Counted from the stretch's first letter, positions 15,928 to 25,595 are shown. The stretch: DNA of 37,415 nucleotides from an uncultured Lachnospiraceae bacterium (GCA_947174495.1 CAMWJC010000027.1:1-37415), one strand, 5' to 3'. Numbers and translations: made by a program. The notes: generated by a model from the sequence alone, not told the origin.

Positions 15928-16407
15928 ATGAGCGGACAAAAAAGCGAAGAACAACTTTCTCTTGAAAAAGACTATGAAGAATATGTAAAGCGGATTACTC
16001 CCACACACAATTTGCTTCTGCAAATGCTGAAAGCTTTTATCACTGGCGGTATCATTTGTGTTATCGGGCAGTCTCTCCTCAACCTAGCAAAAAATACCCT
16101 TGGCATGGATCAGGACATGGCGGGCAGCTTCTGCTCCCTGATCCTTGTACTCATCAGCGTCCTTCTCACCGGTTTTAATATTTATCCGTCTATCGTAAAA
16201 TTCGGCGGAGCAGGCGCTTTGGTTCCAATCACCGGATTTGCCAACTCTGTGGCAGCTCCCGCTGTGGAATTCAAAAAAGAAGGTCAGGTTTTTGGAATCG
16301 GCTGTAAAATTTTTACCATTGCCGGTCCGGTAATATTATATGGAATCTTTACCAGCTGGGTGCTTGGTCTGGGTTATTGGCTTCTTAAAATTGCAGGAGT
16401 TATTTAA
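15928..16407 (+). CDS. spoVAC: Stage V sporulation protein AC
   Basis: A 159-residue membrane protein with the SpoVAC hallmark YEEYVKRITPTHNLLLQMLKAF, followed by GGIICVIGQ and three to four membrane helices, including the Gly-rich FGGAGALVPITGFANSVAAPA. SpoVAC forms a membrane channel for dipicolinic acid in the forespore. The ATG at 15928 has AGAGGA a few bases upstream, while the longer frame starting at 15901 has none. Unlike the usual spoVAC-spoVAD-spoVAE order, it stands alone on the plus strand, divergent from the MBOAT gene, and is followed by a terminator. Confidence 0.92.
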   Translation: MSGQKSEEQLSLEKDYEEYVKRITPTHNLLLQMLKAFITGGIICVIGQSLLNLAKNTLGMDQDMAGSFCSLILVLISVLLTGFNIYPSIVKFGGAGALVPITGFANSVAAPAVEFKKEGQVFGIGCKIFTIAGPVILYGIFTSWVLGLGYWLLKIAGVI

Positions 16408-16463
16408 TCCTTGCCCATATTAACAAACGCTGTCACGCTTTGCGAGCCAGCTTATTGTAATAC

Positions 16464-16488
16464 AAATGGCCCGCATAGCGGGCCATTT
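16464..16488. terminator. Bidirectional terminator between spoVAC and the DUF6062 gene
   Basis: AAATGGCCCGC and GCGGGCCATTT form a perfect 11-bp stem with loop ATA. It lies between two convergent genes, ending spoVAC on the plus strand and the DUF6062 gene on the minus strand. The flanking A and T bases are few, so the strength comes mainly from the GC stem. Confidence 0.8.
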
Positions 16489-16492
16489 CCTG

Positions 16493-17254
16493 TTATTTAT
16501 TCATCTTGTATACCGGATCGGCAGGATAACCGCCTTTAAGCTTCTGCATTCCGCGCTGAATGGCATCTTTGGAGTTCTTCCAGTCTGCATCCTTATTCCT
16601 GTAGTCAAACTTATCCACCAGCCAGGTAACATCCTCCTGCAGCCTTTCCATATTCCTTTCCATCAGCTCAAACATGGCCGGATAGAATTCCTTCTTTTCC
16701 TTATCCGACAAGCGGTTTTCCCCATATTCGCACAAATCTCCAAAATGATGAAGGCAAAAGCCTTTGCCTGAAAGAATCCGTCTCTTAAAATCCTCATCCT
16801 TTTTATACATAAAGAAAAAGGTATCCATATACCGATCATAAGTATCTGTAAAGCGATTACAGATATAGCAGGAATTCTCCTTTTCCTGCATCCAGACACC
16901 AATAGGATTCGTCCTTTCCGTGTTTTTCTTCAGCTTTCCCATAAGAGAGGATTTGGAGGGGGCATACTTATCGAACTGCTCCTTCATTTCCTTTCTCATC
17001 TTCATATAATGTGTCTTTAAAATCCAGCCGTTTCCCAGCGTATTTCCGTAGTCAAACATCTTTTTAAAATGTGCTCTGCAAAATCCCGCCTTATCCGTAG
17101 CTTCTCTCACATCGCTTTCCATGTAAGAAGAACCGGATCCCAGAACAAAATCCATCAGATCCTGCTCTACCTCACGCTCAATATAGCAAAAAGGGCATTC
17201 ATCGTCCGCATTCACCGCATCATTTAAAGGTATCGTATAAAGTGTCTCTTTCAT
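16493..17254 (-). CDS. DUF6062-type protein with duplicated Cys/His motifs
   Basis: A 253-residue soluble protein beginning MKETLYTIPLNDAVNADDEC. It has two similar half-sites: CPFC (residues 20-23) with FCRAHF (C59, H62), and later CYIC with FCLHHF. Each half could bind one zinc or other metal through CxxC plus Cx2H, which implies an internal duplication. I recognise it as the DUF6062 family of Clostridia, with no known reaction. AAAGGAGA precedes the ATG at 17252-17254; the 33-codon longer frame would overlap the TetR gene. It follows the TetR gene by 10 bases, so both are probably in one operon. Confidence 0.82.
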   Translation of the reverse strand: MKETLYTIPLNDAVNADDECPFCYIEREVEQDLMDFVLGSGSSYMESDVREATDKAGFCRAHFKKMFDYGNTLGNGWILKTHYMKMRKEMKEQFDKYAPSKSSLMGKLKKNTERTNPIGVWMQEKENSCYICNRFTDTYDRYMDTFFFMYKKDEDFKRRILSGKGFCLHHFGDLCEYGENRLSDKEKKEFYPAMFELMERNMERLQEDVTWLVDKFDYRNKDADWKNSKDAIQRGMQKLKGGYPADPVYKMNK

Positions 17255-17264
17255 GGCATCTCCT

Positions 17265-17870
17265 TTACTTTTTACAGGTAATCTTTTTAAGCATCTGCAA
17301 ATACTGTCCCATCTCTTCATAGTAGATTTCCGGCTGGAAAGAACTATCCGCAAAATGCTCAGCCATCAGTCCGGAAGCCGTAAAGTCAATGATCTGCCGC
17401 AGCTTCATTACATCTATTTCATTTCGAAAGGCAGTATCATCTGCACGGCTTAATGTTTCGTCATACCAGCCGGGCAGAATGCTCCTCTTATCCTCCGTCT
17501 CAACCAATGCCTCACTGACATCCTCATATTTGCTCTTGTCCAGAAACAAAAGCATATATGGATAATTCTTCATTACCTGAAGCTGTGAAAAGCGGATCTG
17601 ATCAATTAGTGTGAAGAAGTCTGTCTCATCTTTGGAAACTCCAGACATAAGCTCCAACATCATATACCTGACACTATAATCATATGTAAAAGAGTAAAGC
17701 CCCAGCTTACTGATAAAATAATGGAACAAAAGTCCCTTACTGATACCTGCTTCTCTGACAATTTCATCCGTGCTGGCATGTCCATACCCGTTTTCAGCAA
17801 ACACTTTCAGTGCCGCATTAATCATTCTATCCTGTTTTTCCTTCTTCAAATCAAAAAATTTCTCGTTCAT
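17265..17870 (-). CDS. TetR/AcrR-family transcriptional regulator
   Basis: A 201-residue DNA-binding protein. Residues about 10-57 form the TetR helix-turn-helix (MINAALKVFAENGYGHASTDEIVREAGISKGLLFHYF), followed by a helical ligand or dimer domain that ends at a Lys-rich tail. AGAGGGAT precedes the ATG. Regulators of this type usually repress their own operon and sometimes a divergent gene. The downstream partner is the DUF6062 gene and the divergent neighbour is the acidic membrane-anchored protein at 18046. I could not identify a clear palindromic operator in the gap. The ligand is unknown. Confidence 0.92.
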   Translation of the reverse strand: MNEKFFDLKKEKQDRMINAALKVFAENGYGHASTDEIVREAGISKGLLFHYFISKLGLYSFTYDYSVRYMMLELMSGVSKDETDFFTLIDQIRFSQLQVMKNYPYMLLFLDKSKYEDVSEALVETEDKRSILPGWYDETLSRADDTAFRNEIDVMKLRQIIDFTASGLMAEHFADSSFQPEIYYEEMGQYLQMLKKITCKK

Positions 17871-17921
17871 ATCCCTCTCTTTTCTTTTTGCGCCTTTCGT
17901 TGACCTTGTGAGTCGAAATCT

Positions 17922-17950
17922 AATATACCATATTTTTCATAATCAGGCAA
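17922..17950 (-). promoter_or_regulatory. Probable sigma-A promoter of the TetR/DUF6062 operon
   Basis: Minus strand TTGCCT (17945-17950), a 17-base spacer, and TATATT (17922-17927). It is placed about 50 bases before the TetR start codon. Confidence 0.5.
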
Positions 17951-18045
17951 TAAATTTATGTATTTTTTATACATATTCCCTTTTCAATTTCAAAAAATAG
18001 TATTAAGATATTACTAAATGATGAATAACTGAAAGGAGTTTATCT

Positions 18046-18708
18046 ATGTCCAAAAAGTTTGGAAAATTTTTACTTTTCTCTGCTATTGCAGGTGTTACTG
18101 CCTATGGTGCATACCAGTATCTGCAAACCAAAGAGCAAAACGCTTCCCCTGTAGATACAGACGATGCAGATGATGACTTTGACGATTTCAATGAAGATCT
18201 TGATGAGGAGCCTGCTGCCGAGAAGGAGCGCTCCTATGTTTCCTTAAATCTTGATAAAGCGGCTGCAATTGCCAGCGAATCCTTTCACAAGGCAAAGGAA
18301 GTCATTGCGGACTCCGTGCAGCAGGTTCGTGATACCGTAAAATCAGTGGCAGAAGGTCAAGGTTCCTTTGAGACGAATTTTACAGATCTGACCGCCCTGA
18401 AAAGGGAATCCGAGGAGTTAAAAGATGAAGCCGTAAAGACAGCAACTGACGCTGCAAAAGCTGTAACGGAAGACTTCTTTACTTCGGATGCTTCTGAGAA
18501 AGAGACTTCTCAAACCCAAGAGAACGCAGTGCCGGAAGCAGCACCGGAAGCAACGGTAAATTCGTCTTCTGCAGAATCAGAGGTTATTTCTAATGCCACA
18601 GTACCGGAAGAGACTTTTTTTGAAAATACTGAGCCAGTTCAGGCTGAAAGTCCTGCCTCCTCCGAAATGGTAGAAGAATTCTTTGACGATGACAAAGATT
18701 CTCTCTGA
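18046..18708 (+). CDS. Acidic membrane-anchored protein of unknown function
   Basis: A 220-residue protein with a short basic head (MSKKFGK), one hydrophobic helix (FLLFSAIAGVTAYGAYQYL, residues 8-26) and a long hydrophilic tail. The tail contains an Asp/Glu run (DDADDDFDDFNEDLDEE near residue 40), an amphipathic helical part resembling apolipoprotein-like repeats (AAAIASESFHKAKEVIADSVQQV), and a Glu/Ser/Ala/Thr-rich end. There is no enzyme motif. GAAAGGAG precedes the ATG. I recognise similar heads in Lachnospiraceae proteins of unknown role. It is a single-gene unit ending at the terminator at 18720. Confidence 0.72.
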   Translation: MSKKFGKFLLFSAIAGVTAYGAYQYLQTKEQNASPVDTDDADDDFDDFNEDLDEEPAAEKERSYVSLNLDKAAAIASESFHKAKEVIADSVQQVRDTVKSVAEGQGSFETNFTDLTALKRESEELKDEAVKTATDAAKAVTEDFFTSDASEKETSQTQENAVPEAAPEATVNSSSAESEVISNATVPEETFFENTEPVQAESPASSEMVEEFFDDDKDSL

Positions 18709-18719
18709 TTTTAATTTTA

Positions 18720-18760
18720 AAGCCTGAAGCGCCTAAAGATAAGCGCTCCAGGCTTTTTTT
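18720..18760 (+). terminator. Intrinsic terminator after the acidic membrane protein
   Basis: AAGCCTG plus AGCGC pairs with GCGCT plus CAGGCTT, and a run of seven Ts follows. The stop codon of the convergent MocR gene (18733-18735) lies at the edge of the loop, so the hairpin overlaps that gene and may end its message too, through the A-rich complement. Confidence 0.85.
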
Positions 18761-20193
18761 AGTAGTTCAATCCCGGCTTTCAGTTCTGTCTCTTCCAAAG
18801 CTCCATATCCCAGTAAAACTGTATTACGGAATGATTTCTCTATCTCTTGTCCTTCCATGCAGGCCTGCGACATTCCATAAATACGAATTCCTTCTTTTTC
18901 CGCCGCCAGAAGAAGTTCTTCCTCCGTCACATTTTTTTTGCTGGCAAGGAGCAGATGAAGGCCGGCGTTTTCTCCCGAAATCCGAAAACTTTTTTCAAAT
19001 GGATGTAAAAGTGTTAACAGATAATCATGCTTTTCTTTGTAAATTTTCCTCATCTTATTTAGATATCGTTCAAAGTAACCGTCTCTGATAAACTCATCCA
19101 GAATACGCTGATCAATACGTGAAACTGTTGATGCATAACACCCGCAATTGTTTCTGTAACTTACCAACAAACGGTCAGGAAGCACCATGTAACCCACACG
19201 AATAGCAGGTGCTATGGACTTGGAAAAAGTTCCCATGTAAATAACTTTTCCAACGCTGTCAGATGCCTGAAGAGAAGGAATAGGCTTTCCGCGGTAACGA
19301 AACTCACTGTCATAATCATCTTCGATCAGATAACGATCCGGCTCCTCCATTGCCCACCTGAGAAGCTCCATTCGCCTTCCTATTGGCATGACAATTCCAG
19401 TTGGATATTGGTGAGAAGGCATCACATAAGCCAATCTTGCTCCACTCTTCCGTAGTTTTTCCACATTCATTCCACTGCCATCTACTGGAATCGCTGTAAT
19501 CTCATAAGCAAAGGATTGAAAGATCCGATAAGCTCTCTCATAAGTGGGCTCCTCCATTGCAATGGGGATATGCCGTCCCAGTATTTTTTCAAGAAGCATA
19601 AACAAATAGTCGGTTCCTGCCCCTACTACGATTTGATCCGGCCTGCAATTTACTCCTCTGGAAGAATGCAGATACCTGGCGATCGTCTCTCTTAAAGATA
19701 AATCTCCCTGTGCATCTCCTCTGGCAAACATTTCGCTGTTGGCATCTACCAGAATATTCCTGGTAATCTTCTTCCAGGTTGCAAATGGGAAATCCTTAAG
19801 ACTTATTGCATGAGGTGAGAAATCATATATTGGCTTTTGCTCTTTACTATTCTCCAAAAAGGTTGATATATTTTCTTCGCATCTTTCATCTGGGAACGAT
19901 TTGTCAACAGTGTTTTCAGTCAATGAAGAAATATCCAATAGTTCCTCCACAGAGCTTACAAAATATCCCTTATGAGGTTTTGCCTCCAGATATCCTTCGG
20001 CCACCAACTGACCGTATGCAAAGTCTACCGTGCTTCGTGCTACCTGCAAATATTCTGCCAGAGAACGAGTTGAGGGAAGCTTCTCACCTGTAAGAAGCTT
20101 CCCTGATCTGATCTCATCTCTAATATATTCGTAAATCTGAAGATAGAGACATTTATTCCTTTCATTCGTCAACTGAATGGTAAGATCCGTCAT
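18733..20193 (-). CDS. MocR/PdxR-type GntR regulator with aminotransferase domain
   Basis: A 486-residue protein in two parts. Residues about 10-78 are a GntR winged helix (LYLQIYEYIRDEIRSGKL, then LPSTRSLAEYLQVARSTVDFAY). Residues about 120-480 are a fold-type I aminotransferase-like domain with IVVGAGTDYLF, EEPTYERA, MPSHQYPTG, IEDDYDSEFRY and the PLP-binding Lys in GTFSKSIAPAIRVGY. MocR proteins use bound PLP to sense vitamin B6 status or amino compounds and act as activators or repressors. No pdxS/pdxT genes are in view, so the target is unknown. It follows the DUF2225 gene by only two bases. Confidence 0.93.
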   Translation of the reverse strand: MTDLTIQLTNERNKCLYLQIYEYIRDEIRSGKLLTGEKLPSTRSLAEYLQVARSTVDFAYGQLVAEGYLEAKPHKGYFVSSVEELLDISSLTENTVDKSFPDERCEENISTFLENSKEQKPIYDFSPHAISLKDFPFATWKKITRNILVDANSEMFARGDAQGDLSLRETIARYLHSSRGVNCRPDQIVVGAGTDYLFMLLEKILGRHIPIAMEEPTYERAYRIFQSFAYEITAIPVDGSGMNVEKLRKSGARLAYVMPSHQYPTGIVMPIGRRMELLRWAMEEPDRYLIEDDYDSEFRYRGKPIPSLQASDSVGKVIYMGTFSKSIAPAIRVGYMVLPDRLLVSYRNNCGCYASTVSRIDQRILDEFIRDGYFERYLNKMRKIYKEKHDYLLTLLHPFEKSFRISGENAGLHLLLASKKNVTEEELLLAAEKEGIRIYGMSQACMEGQEIEKSFRNTVLLGYGALEETELKAGIELLKKAWSAYL

Positions 20194-20195
20194 TA

Positions 20196-21047
20196 TTATT
20201 TCTTTTCCTTCATTTTGGCCAAGATCATGTCTTTCACATCCCGCGCTTTATCTTTCATACGGGAACTAGCCGCAGGAGAGGTAATAATTGTGGAGATAAG
20301 TCTGGAAGCTGTATCCAAATTTCCATACTCCATCGATAAAACTGAAAGCAGAAACTCTACCGTAGTCTCATCCATTCCACACATAGGATAATCTTCCGTT
20401 TGCCTTGCTGTAAGGAATCCCTCCATAGCATTTTTGAGATATTCTGTCTCCTGTGCCTTCAGTTCCTCGCATTTTTTTTCATTTTCCGGTGTCTTATCCG
20501 CCGCAAGCCTTTCCTGCCAGCTCCTGGTCAGCCAACCTGCTTTCAGGCATATGTAAGCTTTCTCACTTGCTTTTGCATTCTTTACAATTGCATTGGCGAG
20601 GCAAAGCTTATAGCGATACATAGCCTCCTCGTAACTATATACCTCCTGTTCTGCAATATTAGCCTGAAATGCCTTGGAAATCTTTTCCTGAATTTCCTTG
20701 ACCTGACTCTGAGTTAGTGAAGGGAAAAATCTTGCAAGTGCGGAATATCCACACTTCGAGCAGACCACAGGATCATACTTAAGCGGCTCGATGTTTTCAT
20801 ACACCGGACGAAGATCTGTATCCGTGCGTATCACTCTTGCACGTCCCGATCTTAAAGTTCTTGCCTTGATTTTATTACCGCACACAGGACAGTCAAATCC
20901 CTTGTCAAACAAAAAATCTGTTTCTTTTACGACCGGAGCCGCAGCCTGCTTTTTCTCGGCTTCTTTTGCTGCGGGTTTCTCATACAGATCCATTCCCTCC
21001 AGATTCTTTAACCCCATCTCTCCTAAACCATCTAATAAACCTGCCAT
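20196..21047 (-). CDS. DUF2225-family zinc-binding protein
   Basis: A 283-residue soluble protein. After a Lys/Ala-rich leader, a first Cys pair CPVCGNKIK (near residue 53) and a second pair CSKCGYSALARFFPSL (near 96) form a zinc-binding core. A helical region follows that is rich in Ala, Lys and Glu and is probably TPR-like. This layout matches the DUF2225 family of Firmicutes, whose reaction is unknown. GGAGGTTTTAAA precedes the ATG. It lies 18 bases after glnS and two bases before the MocR gene, so the three are likely cotranscribed. Confidence 0.85.
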   Translation of the reverse strand: MAGLLDGLGEMGLKNLEGMDLYEKPAAKEAEKKQAAAPVVKETDFLFDKGFDCPVCGNKIKARTLRSGRARVIRTDTDLRPVYENIEPLKYDPVVCSKCGYSALARFFPSLTQSQVKEIQEKISKAFQANIAEQEVYSYEEAMYRYKLCLANAIVKNAKASEKAYICLKAGWLTRSWQERLAADKTPENEKKCEELKAQETEYLKNAMEGFLTARQTEDYPMCGMDETTVEFLLSVLSMEYGNLDTASRLISTIITSPAASSRMKDKARDVKDMILAKMKEKK

Positions 21048-21065
21048 TTTAAAACCTCCATCTCC

Positions 21066-22781
21066 TTAAACCTTCGGTAATACATATGAACTCTTCAAAG
21101 ATACAATTCGATTAAATACAAGTGCTCCCTCTTTGGAATCCTTTGCATCCACACAAAAATATCCCTGCCTTACAAACTGGAAGCTGTCGTAAGCTTTGGC
21201 ATCAGCAAGTGCTGGTTCCAGATAGCACTCTTTCAGTACTGTTAAAGAATTGGGATTCAAATTCAGACTTCCGTCTTCATTATAAACGCCCTTTTCTTCA
21301 TCTATAATATTCTCATATAATCTTACTTCCGCCCTTATGGCTTCCTTTGCCGGAACCCAATGGATGGTTCCCTTCACCTTACGCCCCGTAAAGCCGGTAC
21401 CGCATTTGGTTTCCGGATCATAAGTGCAATGAACCTCAATGACCTTTCCGCTTTCATCCTTCACACAACCGGTGCAGGTGACAAAGTAAGCATTCATCAG
21501 ACGCACTTCATTCCCCGGGAACAACCGGAAATACTTCTTTGGCGGTTCTTCCATAAAGTCCTCGCGGTCAATATAAAGCTCCCTGCCAAAAGGAACCTGA
21601 CGGTATCCCATCGCCTCATTCTCTAAATTGTTCGCCACCTCAAGCATTTCTGTCTGATCTTCCGGATAATTATCAATAATCAATTTTACGGGATCAAGCG
21701 CCGCCATCATTCGAGGACGTTTTAATTTCAGATCCTCACGGATACAATACTCCAACATTGCATAATCTGCCGATGAGTTGCTCTTTGAGACACCACACAG
21801 CTCCACAAACATTTTGATGGACTCCGGTGTGAAGCCTCTTCTGCGAAGGGCAGCAATGGAAACCAGTCTGGGATCATCCCATCCATCTACAATACCTTCC
21901 TCCACCAACTTCTTAATATATCTCTTGCCTGTAACCACATTGGTCAAATACATCTTGGCAAATTCGATCTGTTTCGGCGGATGTGGATACTCCAGTTCTC
22001 TTACCACCCAGTCATATAAGGGTCTGTGATCCTCAAACTCCAGTGTACAGATCGAATGCGTAATTCCCTCTATCGCATCTTCAATAGGATGCGCAAAATC
22101 ATACATAGGATAGATACACCATTGATCCCCCGTATTGTGGTGGCTCATATGTGCCACACGGTAAATGATCGGATCCCTCATATTGATGTTGGGAGAGGCC
22201 ATATCAATTTTGGCACGAAGAGTCTTCTCACCGTCTGCAAACTCGCCGTTTTTCATCTTATCAAACAGTTCCAGATTTTCTTCCACGCTTCGATCTCTGT
22301 TGGGATCATTCTTTCCCGGCTCTGTGAGAGTTCCACGATATTCGCGCATCTCCTCCGCTGTCAGATCCGATACATATGCCTTTCCTTTTTTGATCAGTTT
22401 TACTGCTCCTTCATACATCTGCTCAAAATAATTGGATGCAAAGAACAACCGATCCTCCCAGTCAGCACCGAGCCACTGAATATCTGCCAAAATAGACTCA
22501 ACAAACTCTGTTTTCTCTTTGGTCGGGTTTGTGTCATCAAAACGCATATTAAATTTACCGTCATATTGCTTAGCAAGCCCGTAATTAAGGAGAATACTCT
22601 TTGCATGCCCGATATGAAGATATCCGTTCGGTTCCGGCGGGAATCGGGTATGCACAGTCTCGTACACGCCCTCTTCCAGATCTTTGTCTATAATCTGCTC
22701 AATAAAGTTTCTGGAAACTACCATCTTTTCTTCTGCACCTGCGAGCTCTTCATTTTCTTTCGTTAATTCTATTTCGCTCAT
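21066..22781 (-). CDS. glnS: Glutamine--tRNA ligase
   Basis: A 571-residue class I synthetase of the GlnRS type. Landmarks are [18 protein letters not shown] (the HIGH signature, near residue 55), [11 protein letters not shown], the discriminating stretch [23 protein letters not shown], and [12 protein letters not shown] as the KMSKS equivalent. A beta-barrel anticodon domain follows ([20 protein letters not shown]). It charges tRNA-Gln directly with glutamine. Many Bacillota instead use the GatCAB amidotransferase route; direct GlnRS occurs in a subset of Clostridia. The ATG follows GGAGG by 11 bases. No T-box core was found in the short leader. Confidence 0.96.
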   Translation of the reverse strand: MSEIELTKENEELAGAEEKMVVSRNFIEQIIDKDLEEGVYETVHTRFPPEPNGYLHIGHAKSILLNYGLAKQYDGKFNMRFDDTNPTKEKTEFVESILADIQWLGADWEDRLFFASNYFEQMYEGAVKLIKKGKAYVSDLTAEEMREYRGTLTEPGKNDPNRDRSVEENLELFDKMKNGEFADGEKTLRAKIDMASPNINMRDPIIYRVAHMSHHNTGDQWCIYPMYDFAHPIEDAIEGITHSICTLEFEDHRPLYDWVVRELEYPHPPKQIEFAKMYLTNVVTGKRYIKKLVEEGIVDGWDDPRLVSIAALRRRGFTPESIKMFVELCGVSKSNSSADYAMLEYCIREDLKLKRPRMMAALDPVKLIIDNYPEDQTEMLEVANNLENEAMGYRQVPFGRELYIDREDFMEEPPKKYFRLFPGNEVRLMNAYFVTCTGCVKDESGKVIEVHCTYDPETKCGTGFTGRKVKGTIHWVPAKEAIRAEVRLYENIIDEEKGVYNEDGSLNLNPNSLTVLKECYLEPALADAKAYDSFQFVRQGYFCVDAKDSKEGALVFNRIVSLKSSYVLPKV

Positions 22782-22848
22782 CTTACCATCAACCTCCGCC
22801 GCTCCGGTTCATCCCTTAGGAGCTTCTTTTTGCATAACATCACTAGTT

Positions 22849-22877
22849 ATCATAGCACATTGACCTAAAATTATAAA
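22849..22877 (-). promoter_or_regulatory. Extended -10 promoter of the glnS unit
   Basis: Minus strand TATGAT (22849-22854) preceded by TGC, which makes an extended -10 element. The -35 candidate is only TTTATA (22872-22877) at a 17-base spacing. Transcription would begin near 22842, about 60 bases before glnS. Confidence 0.45.
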
Positions 22878-22895
22878 GAAGAAATACTTATTCTT

Positions 22896-25595
22896 TCAAA
22901 TGATACTTATTACTTCTTGCCCCAGTTCTGGAACATACTTACTTTCAAAAACCTCACGCGGCATAGGCCGGTCAAAATAATATCCCTGTATCAATCCGAT
23001 ATTCATATCTGACAAGATCTCATACTGATTTCTAGTCTCTACTCCTTCTATACATAGATTTACTCCGATTGCTTCTGCAAGATCACCTACCATTTTGATA
23101 AAGGACTTCGCATAAGCATCTCTCTCTAAATCTCTGACAAAACTCTGATCCACCTTGATTACATCAAAGGGGATTTCCCTGATATGATTCAGCGAAGAAT
23201 AACCTGTTCCAAAATCATCCAATGCAATCCTGACCCCTAGCTTCTTGATACTTGCTAAAATCTCCTTCATACGTTCCATGTCATTGATGGCAAGGCTTTC
23301 CGTTACCTCCAGTGTCAGGTTTCCAGGATGTATTCCCGATTCCTTCACCGTTTGTTCTATGATTTTTACAATATCAGGCTGGAGAAGCTGAACTACCGAC
23401 AAGTTAACATTCACCTTAAAATCCGGATGTCCGTTATCATTCCATGCTTTACAATGCCTACAGGCTTCTCTTAGCACGTAATTACCTATAGGATTAATAA
23501 GCCCCAAATATTCCGCCAATGGTATGAACTCGGAAGGGGGGATAAACCCCAATTCCGCATTATTCCACCGAATCAAAGCTTCCGCTCCCGTACAGGGCAG
23601 GTTTTTCTTCTTCACATCAATGATCGGCTGATAAAATACCTCAAACTCCTGATATCCTCTTGCCGTAGCATCGCGCATATTCTTTTCCATGTCAAGCCGT
23701 TTGCCGGATTTCATTCCCATGCTGTCCGAATACTTCGCTACACGGTTTTTCCCTCTCTTTTTGGCTTCATACATGGCAATATCCGCTTTTTTGATCAGAT
23801 CGTGAACGGAATCTCCCTCGCCGGGATAATCCACCACTCCCATACTCATGGTACAGTAATAATCTGAATCCTTAAGAAACCATGGTTTCATAAATATTTC
23901 TCTGATCGAAGATATGATCTTTTCCCGCCGTTCCTGTTCCCTGGGGGGAATAATGATCACAAACTCATCCCCTCCTACGCGGTAACAGGTATTCTCAATT
24001 CCCTCAATTCTCTTCAAACTGTTGGAAATTGCTTTTAAGAGAACATCGCCATATTGATGCCCAAGTCCGTCATTGATATGCTTAAAATCATCCAGATCCA
24101 GATAAAGCAGCTCTCCCTTGTGCTGTTCTTTTTCCGCTTCCTCCACATATTCAGCAAGATCTCTCTCGCAGCACATTCGATTATAAAGCCCTGTCAAAAA
24201 ATCTGTATATGCCTGCTTCTCGAACTTTTCCTGATATCCCTTTTTTTCTGTTATATCGTGTAATGCGCACAAAAGCGCCTTACTGCCATCTACCCATTTG
24301 ATATTTGTGTAGTACAGATCATACCAACGTTCATGCTCGGAATGATATATTTCACTGATTCCTCTGCTCCGGTGTATATTTTTGTCCAGAAGCTCGTTCA
24401 GGCTTCCTTCCTTTATTTCCTGCTTAAAAATAACGCCCATACTCCGATTGGCAAACAAACATTCACCAGTCTGCTCACTCCGCACATAAACAGCAGCGCC
24501 AATATGGCTTAAAATGGTATCCAATGACGCATGAGAATTTGCAAGAGCGTTCTTCTGATTATTTCTGTTCAGAATACTTTGAAGAATCTTTACAGAATCA
24601 TTTACGAATTTAATCTCGTCCAATTCCCAGATTCGTTCCTTTGCTTTCTCACCAAAATACACATACATATTATCCGAGCCATTGCCTCTGATGGGAGCAA
24701 CGATCACTGCATTTAAACCAAACCGTTTTAATTCCTTTCGTTCTTCCTCGCCAATCATAGCATTTCCGGACAACACAAGTGTCTTTTCTGTTCGGAAAAA
24801 GGAAGGGCACTCATACTCTTTTCCTTTTTCCGGTTCACCGACGCTTCCTGTCCTACTCCAACCGGCAATAATCCTCAGCTTCTTTCCGTCTTCATTAATC
24901 TGACATACTGCTCCCGAACTGATCAAAAGATAATTTCCCACAATGCTAAGGAGACGGCTACTGACCATCTGCACAGATTCTTCACTCTCCAAAAGCTGTA
25001 CCACCTCGGTAAGCGCCTCAGCACGTTTCAAATGCTCTCCCATTTCCAACTCTGAACTGCGGCTCTTCTGGCTCTCCGCCCTTGCATTCAACATGGCATT
25101 CTTGTAATGAATCAATGTATCTGTGATTTCATGCAGCGCATCCACTACCTCTTCAAACTGTTTCTCGCCTAAGGTCGCTTCATAATCTAAAAGTGGTTCC
25201 TTCTCATAATCCTGTACATCTGTAATGTCAGAAAGCACACCACAAATAAGCCAATTGATAAGCGGCTTTCCATCCACTCTGGCGGAAATTACCGCCAGAC
25301 GCAGATTGGGATATGCCGTTGTCTCAATTGCCTGATCTTCCAGTGTGCTCTCAGATACGCGCAGCAACATACTTTGAAGCTGCTCTTTATCTATGATCTT
25401 TTTAATCTTGTCTCTGTCTTTTGTGTTTCCGCCAAATTCAGTAATCGGATTCCCTTTGCCATCCACACAACAAATAAATACATTTGCAATGTCACAAAAA
25501 TGCTCCTGCCACCGACTAAGCTCTTTCCCTTCAATAAGGCTTTGGATCAGTGGTTCCGTGTCCCGGTGAAGCATTGTCTTTTCCGTGCCGCTCAC
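22896..25595 (-). CDS. GGDEF-EAL cyclic di-GMP enzyme with N-terminal sensor domains
   Basis: An 899-residue protein. Residues about 10-140 form a sensor that resembles PocR-type domains (LIQSLIEGKELSRWQEHFCDIANVF), followed by a short coil, a GAF-like region (about 190-340) and a PAS-like region (about 350-430). The GGDEF motif is intact at 541-545 (YRVGGDEFVII). The EAL motif is intact at 672-674 (GAEALIRW), with DDFGTGYSS at 793-801. It may therefore make and break cyclic di-GMP. No RxxD inhibition site stands just before GGDEF. There is no membrane helix, so it is cytoplasmic. The start is GTG, with AGGAGGAG nine bases upstream. It follows guaB by 51 bases. Confidence 0.92.
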   Translation of the reverse strand: MSGTEKTMLHRDTEPLIQSLIEGKELSRWQEHFCDIANVFICCVDGKGNPITEFGGNTKDRDKIKKIIDKEQLQSMLLRVSESTLEDQAIETTAYPNLRLAVISARVDGKPLINWLICGVLSDITDVQDYEKEPLLDYEATLGEKQFEEVVDALHEITDTLIHYKNAMLNARAESQKSRSSELEMGEHLKRAEALTEVVQLLESEESVQMVSSRLLSIVGNYLLISSGAVCQINEDGKKLRIIAGWSRTGSVGEPEKGKEYECPSFFRTEKTLVLSGNAMIGEEERKELKRFGLNAVIVAPIRGNGSDNMYVYFGEKAKERIWELDEIKFVNDSVKILQSILNRNNQKNALANSHASLDTILSHIGAAVYVRSEQTGECLFANRSMGVIFKQEIKEGSLNELLDKNIHRSRGISEIYHSEHERWYDLYYTNIKWVDGSKALLCALHDITEKKGYQEKFEKQAYTDFLTGLYNRMCCERDLAEYVEEAEKEQHKGELLYLDLDDFKHINDGLGHQYGDVLLKAISNSLKRIEGIENTCYRVGGDEFVIIIPPREQERREKIISSIREIFMKPWFLKDSDYYCTMSMGVVDYPGEGDSVHDLIKKADIAMYEAKKRGKNRVAKYSDSMGMKSGKRLDMEKNMRDATARGYQEFEVFYQPIIDVKKKNLPCTGAEALIRWNNAELGFIPPSEFIPLAEYLGLINPIGNYVLREACRHCKAWNDNGHPDFKVNVNLSVVQLLQPDIVKIIEQTVKESGIHPGNLTLEVTESLAINDMERMKEILASIKKLGVRIALDDFGTGYSSLNHIREIPFDVIKVDQSFVRDLERDAYAKSFIKMVGDLAEAIGVNLCIEGVETRNQYEILSDMNIGLIQGYYFDRPMPREVFESKYVPELGQEVISII

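Noticed and set aside
22026-22766. 246-codon plus-strand frame opposite glnS
   Set aside because: Antisense shadow of a certain gene; the residue pattern is rich in His, Cys and Ile without domain features.
22782-22895. Possible T-box leader before glnS
   Set aside because: No GGTGGTACC-like core or terminator is present; the gap is too short for a T-box.
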